Source: Planctomycetota bacterium
GTDB taxonomy: Bacteria > Planctomycetota > Phycisphaerae > SM23-33
Assembly (NCBI GenBank): GCA_009908915.1
Contig: JAAAOJ010000039.1
Span: 1-64,000 of the forward strand
DNA: 64,000 bases
Reading direction: 5' to 3'
The notes under the pieces were generated by a model. That model made no database searches and was not told where the DNA came from. It saw only the letters and a list, made by a program, of their open reading frames with translations. Positions 41,956 to 50,233 of this stretch are shown in pieces. Positions within the stretch are counted from its first letter, which is position 1. Each line of letters begins with the position of its first letter. A program made the position numbers and the translations under genes.

Positions 41956-42533
41956 TGCGCTGGGTGCCGTTTATCATCGTGGCCTATCTCGCGGCGGTGC
42001 TGCAGGCATCGCTGGGACGCATCCTCGTCATCGAGCGTCTCGGCTTCGGGCCCATCGGGCCGGACGTCATGGCCATGGTGGCGATCTTCGTGGCCTTGTG
42101 GGTTCGCAGTGGCGCGGAGGTGATCGTGGCGGTCTGGACGCTGGGCATGCTGGTGGACCTGACGACCGGCAGCGGCGTGGGCGTCACGACCGTCGTCGGG
42201 CCGATGACCATCGCCTACAGTGCCGCAGCCGGCCTGCTTCTGCGCATTCGCGAAGGCCTTTTTCGCGAGCGGGCGCTGCCGCAGATGATCGTGGCGGCCC
42301 TGTTCGTGGTGCTGGCCCACACGATCTGGGCGCTGTTGCAGGCGATGCTGGGACGTGGGGCCGTCAGCTTTGCCACGTTCGGGCGAACAATGCTGCAGAT
42401 TGTCGCCTCGGCGGTCTATACCGCCATACTCATGCCGCTGATGCACACACTGCTCAGTGCCGTGCGAGGTTTGCTGTTCAATGCACCGCCGAATGGACGC
42501 CGGCGGGGCCGGAGCGTACGCCCCGGCATCTGA
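41955..42533 (+). CDS. mreD: Rod shape-determining protein MreD
   Basis: The 192-residue protein is nearly all hydrophobic, with about five helices, and has the family feel: VAYLAAVLQASLGR, a conserved PDVMAMVAIFVALW and DLTTGSGVGVTTVVGPMTIAYSAAAG. MreD links MreC to RodA and PBP2. ATG 41955 has AGGAAGG (41941-41947) upstream; GTG at 41952 is an alternative. Its start overlaps the mreC stop, showing coupling. Confidence 0.85.
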   Translation: MRWVPFIIVAYLAAVLQASLGRILVIERLGFGPIGPDVMAMVAIFVALWVRSGAEVIVAVWTLGMLVDLTTGSGVGVTTVVGPMTIAYSAAAGLLLRIREGLFRERALPQMIVAALFVVLAHTIWALLQAMLGRGAVSFATFGRTMLQIVASAVYTAILMPLMHTLLSAVRGLLFNAPPNGRRRGRSVRPGI

Positions 42534-42545
42534 GACACCAACGCC

Positions 42546-45005
42546 ATGTACAAACGACGACTTCGAATTCTGCTCGGGCTGATCTGCCTGGGTCTGCTGG
42601 CCCTGGTGGTCCGGCTGGGCGTGTTGCAGATAATCCGCGGCGACGACTACCGCCGGGAGGCCGAGCAGGCCCTTCGCAGCGTCCAGTTGCTGCCCGGCGA
42701 GCGCGGGCGGATCGTCGACCGCAACGGCGTGATACTCGCCGAAGACCAGGCCTGCCACCAACTGGCGATGGACTACGGCTTCATCGTCCACAGCATCGCC
42801 ACCGACCGCATGTGGGCTGGCCGATGCCTGCAACGCTACTGGGACACCCACGGCGGACGGGGCCATGTCGACCCCGACACCTTCAACGCCCTTCGCCGGC
42901 GCGTCGAAGCCACCCAGGCCGCTGCCCGGCGACTGGACGAGGAACTCGGCTGGTGCGTTCGCCAGCGGCGCATGCTCGCCCGCCATCTCGACATCGATAT
43001 CGACCAGGTCGTCGCCGAGTTTGACCGGCGGTTCGCCTACAGTCGGCAACTGGCGGGCGAACTGGCACGCGAGCACGGCGTGGATCTTGACGAGGTGATG
43101 GGGCGAATTCTCCGCACATACGAGCGGTGGAGTCGGCACGTCGGCCGGGCGGTGCGCGAGCAGCGGCAGGCCCACGTGGTCGTCGGCGGCATGGGCGCCG
43201 GCAGCACCAACGCCCTGCGACCGCTGCTGGGCGAGGCGCTCGGTCTGGAGATCGAGCCCGGCCATCGGCGGCACTACCCGTTCGGCGCGATCGCCTGCCA
43301 CATCATCGGGCTGACCACGCCGGTTTTTCAGGAGGACGCCGAACGCTACAACCTCCGGCCCGACGAGGCGAGTTGGCTGGACCGCATGCGACAGAACTAC
43401 CTTGACGGCGACGTCATCGGCAAGACCGGCGTCGAGGGCCTCTACGAGGCAATCGAGGTCGATGGCGAGTGGCGGCCGGTCCTTCGTCCACAGCGGGGCT
43501 ACCGGCAGTTTGCCCGGCCGGGCGAAACGGAGCTGACCGTTCCGGCCGAGGCCGGCAAGACCGTGCGGCTGACGATTGACATCGAGCTTCAGTCGCGGCT
43601 GACGGAACTGCTGGCCAGCAGCGGCCGATCCGGCTCGATCGTCGTCATCGACGTCGAGTCGGGCGAGGTGCTGGCGATGGTGTCCTGGCCGGTGTTCGAT
43701 CTCAACACGTATCGCCGCGACCGACTGGAACTGGAGACCGACCAGGTGAACCTGCCGATGCTACATCGCGCCGTTGCCGCGGCCTACGCGCCGGGCTCGA
43801 CGGTCAAGCCCCTTACGGCCCTTGCGGGTCTGGGTGCGGGCAAGATCACGCCGGCGACGACGTTCAACTGTCCCGGTTACCTGTACGTCGCTGCCAGCGG
43901 GCAGAAGCGGCATCGCTGCTGGCTGCGGAGCGGGCACGGGCCGGTTGACCTGCAGCGCGGCATTCGCGAGAGTTGCAACGTCTACTTCAACAAGATCGGC
44001 TCGCTCCTGAAGGCGCCGCTGCTGACGTACTGGATGGGGCTCTTTGGCTTCGGCGAGCAGCCGGGCACGGGCCTTCCGGGCGAGACATCCGGCGTGTTGG
44101 CCACGGAGGCCTGGCTGCAGGCCAACCGCATGCGAGGGTTTCTGCCAAGCGACAAGTGGTTCATCTCGATCGGGCAGGGCGTCTTCGCGGCCACGCCGCT
44201 GCAGGTGGCCAACGCCCATGCCGCCATTGCCCGCGACGGCGTGTTCGTTGCGCCGCGGGTCATCAAGGATATCGAGGACGGCGACGGCCGGTCGGCCGAT
44301 GTCCGGCCGCCCGAGCAGGTCCGTCGCGAGTTGCCCATCGCCACCGAGCACGCCCGGGCTGTACGCGAGGGCATGCACGAGGTGATCCACGACTCGCGCG
44401 GCACGGCCTACACATACTGGCGGAGCGGGTTGCCGCTGGGTGTGGAGGCCTGCGGCAAGACCGGCACGGCCCAGGTGCCGCCCATGCGCATCGACTCCAA
44501 CGGCGACGGGGAACTCACCGTTGACGACCAGGTTGTCCGCCAGGGCGACCACGCGTGGTTTGCCGGCTTCGCGCCGTATCGTCAGCCGAACATCGCCTTT
44601 GCCGTGCTCATCGAGTACGCCGGCAGCGGCGGCCGCAACGCCGCGCCCGTGGCCAAGGAGGTCATCCGGGCGTGCATTGCGGCGGGATACCTTGGCCAGG
44701 GAGAGTCCGAATCCGGGCGCTTTGAGGGCCGCCGGAGTCAGGGAATGCTTGCTCAGTCGTATCCATTCGGTGGTCGGTCTCTCAGGCCGACGGCTGTTCC
44801 TGTTGCGCTCCAGCGGGGCGAGGATGGCAACGGTCAGAGCAGAGAGACCCCCACGGACGAGTTGCCCGATGACGGCCGGGGCGACGGTGGGCTTGCGCCG
44901 ACGGCTGTTCCTGTTGCGCCCCTTCGGGGCGAGGAGGGCAACGGTCAGAGCAGAGAGGCCCCCACGGACGCGTTGCCCGGTGACGGGGAGGGCGCCCATG
45001 GCTGA
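42546..45005 (+). CDS. mrdA: Penicillin-binding protein 2 (transpeptidase)
   Basis: PBP2 cross-links peptidoglycan during lateral growth. The 819-residue protein has an N-terminal anchor, a pedestal region with LPGERGRIVDRNGVILAED, and a transpeptidase domain with SxxK at about residue 418 (GSTVKPLT), SCN in IRESCNVYFN, and KTG in CGKTGTAQVPP. A 70-residue insert of charged text follows GRGHVDPDT. The C-terminus carries two 37-codon repeats (44788-44997) that are not part of the enzyme. It overlaps rodA by eight bases. The presence of a full elongation operon shows that the cell makes peptidoglycan. Confidence 0.95.
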   Translation: MYKRRLRILLGLICLGLLALVVRLGVLQIIRGDDYRREAEQALRSVQLLPGERGRIVDRNGVILAEDQACHQLAMDYGFIVHSIATDRMWAGRCLQRYWDTHGGRGHVDPDTFNALRRRVEATQAAARRLDEELGWCVRQRRMLARHLDIDIDQVVAEFDRRFAYSRQLAGELAREHGVDLDEVMGRILRTYERWSRHVGRAVREQRQAHVVVGGMGAGSTNALRPLLGEALGLEIEPGHRRHYPFGAIACHIIGLTTPVFQEDAERYNLRPDEASWLDRMRQNYLDGDVIGKTGVEGLYEAIEVDGEWRPVLRPQRGYRQFARPGETELTVPAEAGKTVRLTIDIELQSRLTELLASSGRSGSIVVIDVESGEVLAMVSWPVFDLNTYRRDRLELETDQVNLPMLHRAVAAAYAPGSTVKPLTALAGLGAGKITPATTFNCPGYLYVAASGQKRHRCWLRSGHGPVDLQRGIRESCNVYFNKIGSLLKAPLLTYWMGLFGFGEQPGTGLPGETSGVLATEAWLQANRMRGFLPSDKWFISIGQGVFAATPLQVANAHAAIARDGVFVAPRVIKDIEDGDGRSADVRPPEQVRRELPIATEHARAVREGMHEVIHDSRGTAYTYWRSGLPLGVEACGKTGTAQVPPMRIDSNGDGELTVDDQVVRQGDHAWFAGFAPYRQPNIAFAVLIEYAGSGGRNAAPVAKEVIRACIAAGYLGQGESESGRFEGRRSQGMLAQSYPFGGRSLRPTAVPVALQRGEDGNGQSRETPTDELPDDGRGDGGLAPTAVPVAPLRGEEGNGQSREAPTDALPGDGEGAHG
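44788..44997 (+). repeat. Two-copy 111-base repeat inside the mrdA 3' end
   Basis: Copies start at 44788 and 44899 and share CCGACGGCTGTTCCTGTTGCG, GGTCAGAGCAGAGAG and CCCACGGACG-GTTGCCCG with few differences. Copy 2 has a CGCCCC-TTC-GGGGCG hairpin that is broken in copy 1. The frame is kept, so PBP2 carries two TAVPVA...RGE...GNGQSRE repeats after its transpeptidase domain. Confidence 0.8.
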
Positions 45006-46314
45006 AGTTCGCTGGCCTCGCTATACCGGCATCATCATTGCCCTGGCGATGTGTGCGCTGATCGGCGTGGGCATTGCCGCCGTGCGCGTCAGCGAGCGGG
45101 CCGAGGGCACGCGTGGCTACGCGGCCAAGCAGACGATCTTTGCCGGCGTGGGCCTGGGGGCCTTTGCGATCTGTGCGGCCATCCCGTATCCGAAGTTCGG
45201 GCGGGCGGCCTATCCGATCTTCGCCCTTTGTCTCGGCCTGCTGCTGGTACTGGGCGTGGCGCGGTATCTGCATCATTCATCATGGCTGTTGCCGGCGATT
45301 CGCGGCTCGCACCGGTGGATCAACCTCGGCGTGGTCAACGTCCAGCCGTCGGAGCTGACGAAGCTGGGCTACATCCTGCTGCTGGCGTGGTACCTGCGGC
45401 TCGGCGACCACTACCGCCACCTGCTCGGCCTGATCCCGCCGCTGCTGCTGACGCTGATTCCGATGTTCCTGATCCTCATCGAGCCGGACCTCGGCACGGC
45501 GCTGCTGCTGTTGCCGACGCTCTACGTGATGCTGTTCATGGCCGGCGCCAAGCTGCGTCACCTGCTGGGGATCGTCGCGGTGGGGACGGTGCTGACGTTC
45601 CTGCCCGTGCCTCAGTCGCTGGGCGAGATGGGCGCAGACGAGCAGACCGAGCGACGTGCCAACGCGTACGTCGAACTCGACGGGACGGTCGTGACGGCCC
45701 TGCCGTTGGCCATCATGGAGCTCCACCAGCTCAGCCGCATCGACGGCTGGCTCCACCAGGGACGCGAGGACATCTGGCAGGGCAAGGGCTTCCACCTTCG
45801 GCAGTCGAAGATCGTGCTGGGCTCGGGCAAGCTGGCCGGCTCGGGTGACTGGGACGAGGCGGAGTACTACTTCAGCCGCCTGCCGGACGACCATACGGAC
45901 TTCATTTTTTCGATTATCGGCGGGCAGTGGGGCTTCGCCGGCTGTCTCGGCGTGCTGGCGCTGTATACGTTGATTCTGCTGTTTGGCCTGGAGATTGCGT
46001 CGAGTACGTACGAGCCGTTCGGGCGGCTGCTGGCGCTGGGGCTGGTCGGGCTGTTGGCGGCCCAGGTGTTCATCAACGTCGGCATGACGATGGGCCTGAC
46101 GCCGATTACGGGCATGACGCTGCCGTTCATCAGCTACGGCGGCTCGTCGCTGGTGGTCAACTGTGCGGCCCTGGGGCTGCTGGTGAACGTCGGGCAGCGG
46201 CGCCCGATGCTGTTGGCCCGCCGGCCCTTCGAGCATCGCGAGGATATGCGCCCCGCACCGTATCGACCTTTGGAACGAAGCAGCAGCGGAACCGCATGTG
46301 AGAAACGTGCATGA
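44998..46314 (+). CDS. rodA: RodA peptidoglycan glycosyltransferase
   Basis: RodA (SEDS family) polymerises glycan strands from lipid II and works with PBP2. The 438-residue protein has about ten helices. Family marks are GSHRWINLGVVNVQPSELTKLGYILLLAWYL, LIEPDLGTALLLLPTLYVMLFMAG, and GMTMGLTPITGMTLPFISYGGSSLV near the end. A hydrophilic stretch of about 120 residues between two helices (about 205-315) is longer than usual. The start overlaps mrdA by eight bases. The last 35 residues are polar. Confidence 0.95.
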   Translation: MAEVRWPRYTGIIIALAMCALIGVGIAAVRVSERAEGTRGYAAKQTIFAGVGLGAFAICAAIPYPKFGRAAYPIFALCLGLLLVLGVARYLHHSSWLLPAIRGSHRWINLGVVNVQPSELTKLGYILLLAWYLRLGDHYRHLLGLIPPLLLTLIPMFLILIEPDLGTALLLLPTLYVMLFMAGAKLRHLLGIVAVGTVLTFLPVPQSLGEMGADEQTERRANAYVELDGTVVTALPLAIMELHQLSRIDGWLHQGREDIWQGKGFHLRQSKIVLGSGKLAGSGDWDEAEYYFSRLPDDHTDFIFSIIGGQWGFAGCLGVLALYTLILLFGLEIASSTYEPFGRLLALGLVGLLAAQVFINVGMTMGLTPITGMTLPFISYGGSSLVVNCAALGLLVNVGQRRPMLLARRPFEHREDMRPAPYRPLERSSSGTACEKRA

Positions 46315-46450
46315 CGCCTGGTACATTCATCGAGGTTTCGAGACGATGTCCCACAGGCAAGAGGCCTGAGGCAGCAGTGACGGCTTTCTAAACGACACGA
46401 TGTAGCAAGTCTCCTCCAGTGGCTGTTGGACCGTTAGAGCAGACAGGGCA

Positions 46451-47347
46451 TTGCAGTGCATGATTGACATAGAGCCATCCTGGACGCCGCCTCCGGACCG
46501 CGAACCGCAGCAGGCGATGCTGGCCCTGCCGGACGGTTACCAGACGCCGGTGACGGTGCATGAACCGCCGGCCGCCGTCCCTCGCCGCGCGCCGGTCGTC
46601 TACCTCCACGGCATCCAGAGTCACCCCGGCTGGTTCTACCGGTCCGCCGTTGCCTTGGCCGATGCGGGGCACGCCGTCTATCAGCCGGCCCGTCGCGGCA
46701 GCGGCACCAACCAGGTCGACCGCGGCCACGCCGAGTCGCCCGAGCAACTGCTGGACGACCTGGCCCGTGCGATCGACCTGGCCCAGGCGGCAACGGGCTG
46801 CGATACCTGCCACCTGTTGGGCGTGAGTTGGGGCGGCAAGCTCGCCGCCGCCTTTGCGGCGATGCGACCCGGCGAGCAGCAGCGCCTGGCAAGCCTGACG
46901 CTGGTAGCGCCAGGCATCTGTCCACAGGTCGACGTGGCTGGCAGGACGAAGCTCGCCATCGCCATGAGTCTGCTGTGTTGCTCGCGGCGGCGGTTCGAAA
47001 TCCCCCTCAGCGATCCGGAACGGTTCACCGACAACGAGGCGATGCGAGACTACCTGCGCGACGACCCCGCACGCCTGCACCGGGCGACGGCCCGCTTCCT
47101 CTACGTCAGCCGCTGCCTTGACCGCTCACTGCGGCGCGCCCAGCCGGGCGCGATCAGCACCCCCACATCCCTTCTGTTGGCCGGGCGCGATCGCATCATC
47201 GACAACGCCGCCACACGGAGTCTGTGCCATCGCGTGTGCGGCAAGGCGTGGGCTGTCCATGAATTCGACGCCGCCCATACGATCGAGTTCGAGGCCGACC
47301 TTGCAGGCTTTCTTGAAGTGCTGCGCGATGCCACGGACTCAGCCTGA
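46451..47347 (+). CDS. Alpha/beta-hydrolase
   Basis: The 298-residue protein has the fold's marks: YLHGIQSHPGWF (oxyanion region), nucleophile elbow GVSWGGKLAAAF with Ser at about residue 128, LLLAGRDRIIDNAATR with the acid, and DAAHTIEF with the catalytic His. Serine lipases, lysophospholipases and acylaminoacyl enzymes share this fold; the substrate is unknown. The start is at 46451 or at the next ATG nine bases on; no clear ribosome site. It follows rodA after 136 bases, which hold a degenerate copy of the dispersed repeat (46325-46350). Confidence 0.88.
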   Translation: MQCMIDIEPSWTPPPDREPQQAMLALPDGYQTPVTVHEPPAAVPRRAPVVYLHGIQSHPGWFYRSAVALADAGHAVYQPARRGSGTNQVDRGHAESPEQLLDDLARAIDLAQAATGCDTCHLLGVSWGGKLAAAFAAMRPGEQQRLASLTLVAPGICPQVDVAGRTKLAIAMSLLCCSRRRFEIPLSDPERFTDNEAMRDYLRDDPARLHRATARFLYVSRCLDRSLRRAQPGAISTPTSLLLAGRDRIIDNAATRSLCHRVCGKAWAVHEFDAAHTIEFEADLAGFLEVLRDATDSA

Positions 47348-47675
47348 CGACGTCAGGAGCGATACGACCCTCTTGCCTCTTCGCGGCTGCCATCTGTCGC
47401 TGGACGTCGCGGGCGTAGATCCGGTCGCGATCTCGCCGCAGGAACCGCCGAGCCGCGTCGCATGGAAATGCCGCGACGACCTGCCTGGCCGGCACTGGCC
47501 GTTACGTTGAAGTGCGTGACTCTTCGACGGTCATCCTGCAGGACCACAAGGCACGATCGCACGCGGAAGGTTGCCGTCGATGCCGTAAAGACGTCGACGG
47601 TCGCGAGTGGGGCGGGGCGCCAGACAAAATCGCACCGCGTGCCGCGAATTGAGGACATCCCCTCCACACCGTACC
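47348..47675. other. Non-coding gap
   Basis: About 330 bases between the hydrolase and a possible small RNA. Short frames on both strands show no family sequence. They may be remains of a lost gene, but nothing can be named. Confidence 0.4.
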
Positions 47676-47785
47676 TATAATTGAATGTTGATACGACCAT
47701 AGCATGATATCCGGCGCCAACCGATCTTCACCCTCGTGCCCGCACAGGTCCTTGCCTGGATTCCAACTTGTGCGGGCCATTTTTC
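47676..47785 (+). ncRNA. Candidate small RNA with promoter -10 and terminator
   Basis: A perfect TATAAT (47676-47681) is followed by about 50 bases without a frame and then by a strong terminator (47738-47785). A transcript of roughly 100 bases would result. No good -35 hexamer is found at 16-18 bases (TTGAGG lies 21 bases away). The terminator alone could equally serve the hydrolase gene. Confidence 0.3.
47738..47785 (+). terminator. Intrinsic terminator
   Basis: GCCCGCACA (47738-47746) pairs with TGTGCGGGC (47769-47777), nine perfect pairs. An inner 5-bp stem (GGTCC/GGATT with wobbles) lies in the loop, and ATTTTTC follows. It terminates rightward transcripts, opposite to the TPR gene that ends at 47803. 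Confidence 0.75.
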
Positions 47786-47802
47786 TAATGATCATCCGCT
47801 GT

Positions 47803-49137
47803 TCAACTGCTGTCGCGGAAGCTCAGGTTGTGATCGGTGAGCCGTTGGCGCATTTCGTTCAACGATGTCTGCCCGAAGTTCTTTTGGGCGAGCAGTTCGG
47901 CTTCCGATCGGTCGGCCAGGTCGCCGATTGTCCGGATGCCCAACTGATCCAGCACGCGGCGGGCCCGAACGGAGAATTCGACCTGGTCGATCAGCGTGCT
48001 GCGGACGCCGTTTTCTTCCAACGTGACGATGCCTAATGGCTCGTCCGGCGAGGCCGAGAAGTCCGTGCCCTCTTCCAGCGCCTGTCCGAGGCGAAGGCCT
48101 TTGGCGGCCAGCATGTCCTTGATCTCCTTCAACGACGTTTCGCCGAAGTTCTTGTAGCCCAGCAATTCACTCTCGGTGGTCCGCACGAGGTCGCCCAGCG
48201 AGCGGATGTTCATCTTCTTGAGGCAGTTGCGGGCACGGACCGACAGTTCAAAATCGGTCACGGGAATGTCCAGCACGGCGTTGCGCTTGGCGATGCGGCG
48301 GGCCTGGTCTTCGTCGTAGTGCATGGACTTGCTGGCCTGGGCGTCTCGCATGAACAGCCGAGCCCGCGCGTGATTCGGGTTGACGGCCAGCACGCGGTTG
48401 AGGTACGCGATCGCCTGATCGTACTGGCCGGCGTCCTCGTGCAGGACCGCGAGGTTCATCAGGGCGTTGGCGTAGACGGGGGGACGCCCGAGGCAATCCT
48501 TGTACAGGTCGATGGCTTCCTCTTCCTCGCCGTGGAGGTCGAGATAGAAGGCCATGCGGAAGGTTGCCTCGGCATGGTCTTCGTCGAGTTCGCAGGCCTG
48601 TTCGTAGGCTTCGAGGACGGTCTGACTGTCTTCACCGTTCAACTCCGCCAGCAACCCCTTGAGGTACCAGCCGTCGGCCGATTCGGCGACGTCCTTGCCG
48701 AGGTCCTTCAGCGCCTCGGCCGCGTCGTCGAGTCGACCGGCAAGGGCAAAGCACTGCACGCGACGGGTGTCGGCTTCGGGGCTATCCCAGCCGCGGGCCT
48801 TGGCACGTTCGTAATCTTCGATGGCCTCGTCGAACCGCTGGAGGCAGCGGAGGCATTCGGCGGCGAAGTAGCGACGGTCCTTGTTGTCGGTGGCGTTGGT
48901 GAAGGTCTGCAGTGCCTGCTCGAAACGGCAGAGCATGAATCGGGCAATGCCGATTTTCACCGCATCCGTGCCTTTCGGCTCGGGTGTCTTGGACTCGAGT
49001 TCAGCCAGAAGCTCGCGCGCCCGACCGGCGGGGTCTCGCAACTCGGCGAGGCGGCTGATGAGCGTCTGGTAGTCTTTGTAGGTCCACGTCTCCTGTGAGG
49101 CGATGTCTTTAATGGCGTCGGCGGTAGCCTGATCCAT
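47803..49137 (-). CDS. TPR protein with two RNA polymerase alpha C-terminal domains
   Basis: The 444-residue protein has TPR-like helical repeats (about residues 60-265; the last copy PVYANALMNLAVLHEDAGQYDQAIAYLNRVLAVNP is textbook). Two near-copies of the alpha-CTD follow at 291-349 and 381-440. Each has SVRARN/RVL, IRSLGDLV or IRTIGDLA, ELL-YKNFGETSLKEI, the helix-hairpin-helix that contacts UP-element DNA and activators. The polymerase alpha N-terminal domain is absent. It cannot be an rpoA, but it could bind DNA at promoters or mimic alpha-CTD contacts through the TPR. Start ATG 49137 has AGGAGA eight bases upstream. Confidence 0.88.
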   Translation of the reverse strand: MDQATADAIKDIASQETWTYKDYQTLISRLAELRDPAGRARELLAELESKTPEPKGTDAVKIGIARFMLCRFEQALQTFTNATDNKDRRYFAAECLRCLQRFDEAIEDYERAKARGWDSPEADTRRVQCFALAGRLDDAAEALKDLGKDVAESADGWYLKGLLAELNGEDSQTVLEAYEQACELDEDHAEATFRMAFYLDLHGEEEEAIDLYKDCLGRPPVYANALMNLAVLHEDAGQYDQAIAYLNRVLAVNPNHARARLFMRDAQASKSMHYDEDQARRIAKRNAVLDIPVTDFELSVRARNCLKKMNIRSLGDLVRTTESELLGYKNFGETSLKEIKDMLAAKGLRLGQALEEGTDFSASPDEPLGIVTLEENGVRSTLIDQVEFSVRARRVLDQLGIRTIGDLADRSEAELLAQKNFGQTSLNEMRQRLTDHNLSFRDSS

Positions 49138-49205
49138 GCGTAGTCTCTCCTGCGTGTCGGTGCTCTGTTCGTCAGCACCGGCCGGGACGCATCGGACGTC
49201 CTGTC

Positions 49206-49233
49206 TTGCCGGGCTGACCGAATCCGGTATTAT
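49206..49233 (+). promoter_or_regulatory. Promoter of the lipid kinase-kdsA operon
   Basis: TTGCCG (49206-49211), 16-base spacer, TATTAT (49228-49233). The coding start is 68 bases downstream. Confidence 0.6.
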
Positions 49234-49300
49234 AGTCAATGCCGCCCACGGTTCAAGCCCACTTGAGCCCATCGTTGTGGTTGGCCGATGAAAGAAACGC

Positions 49301-50233
49301 ATGACCGACAAGCCGGTATACCTCATCATCAACCCGCGAAGCGGCTATGGCGGGCGCAAACGCCAACTGGCCAATCTGCGCGGCGAACTGGCCAAGGCCG
49401 GCTATGACCTCGTGGAATACGTCACGAAGTACGCCGGCGACGCCACCCGCTACGCACGCGAGATCGCGGGCCAGGCCGAGGCCGTCATCAGCTTCGGCGG
49501 CGACGGCACGGTCAACGAGGTTGCCAACGGCCTGCTCGGGACCGACGTGCCGATGCTCGCCGCACCGGCCGGCACGGAAAACCTGCTGGCCAAGGAGCTG
49601 CAGATTCCCTCCAACCCCGCCGATCTCGTCAAGGTCCTCGCCACCGGCCAGGCCATGCGATGTGATATGGGCATGATTAACGGCCGAAGCTTTCACAGCA
49701 TCGTCGGTGTGGGCTTTGACGCCGAGGTCGTCCGCCGTGTCTCGGCCGGCCGGACCGGACACATCAGCCACTTGAGCTACTTCTGGCCAATCTGGCGGAC
49801 GTTTTGGGAGCACAACTTTCCGACCCTTCGCGTGACCGCCGACGGGCGCGACGTCTTCCAGGGCCGAGGCCTGGCTTTCGTGGGCAACATCAGCCGCTAC
49901 AGCATCGGCCTGCGGATCTGCCGCGACGCCCGCTTCGACGACGGCCTGCTGGACCTTGTCGTCTTCGAGTGCGACCGCCAGACCGGCCTGATTCTCCACG
50001 CGGGCTGGACCATGCTGAGACGCCATCCGCTCAAGGGAAATTGCATCTACGAAGAGCCCGAACGCATTCACATAGAAACCGACCAGCCGCTGACCTGTCA
50101 GGTCGATGGCGATGTCGGACCGGAGAGCCCGCTGGAGATTTCCGTGGCCGAACACAGAATCACGCTGATCGTGCCGCAGTCGCGGTCCCGATGGACCCTG
50201 CCGATGTGGCCGTGGAAAGGAGCCCCGCTTTGA
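49301..50233 (+). CDS. Diacylglycerol kinase-family lipid kinase (YegS/BmrU type)
   Basis: The 310-residue protein has the family marks: INPRSGYGGRKR near the N-terminus, the nucleotide-binding ISFGGDGTVNEVANGLLGT and PAGTENLLAKEL, then VGVGFDAEVVRRV and GLRICRDARFDDGLLDLVVF. These enzymes phosphorylate diacylglycerol or related lipids, and the closeness to kdsA suggests envelope lipid work. The stop overlaps the TTG start of kdsA by four bases (TTGA), so the pair is coupled. Confidence 0.9.
   Translation: MTDKPVYLIINPRSGYGGRKRQLANLRGELAKAGYDLVEYVTKYAGDATRYAREIAGQAEAVISFGGDGTVNEVANGLLGTDVPMLAAPAGTENLLAKELQIPSNPADLVKVLATGQAMRCDMGMINGRSFHSIVGVGFDAEVVRRVSAGRTGHISHLSYFWPIWRTFWEHNFPTLRVTADGRDVFQGRGLAFVGNISRYSIGLRICRDARFDDGLLDLVVFECDRQTGLILHAGWTMLRRHPLKGNCIYEEPERIHIETDQPLTCQVDGDVGPESPLEISVAEHRITLIVPQSRSRWTLPMWPWKGAPL

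Noticed and set aside
47803-49137. Calling the alpha-CTD protein rpoA
   Set aside because: The N-terminal assembly domain of RNA polymerase alpha is absent; TPR repeats take its place.
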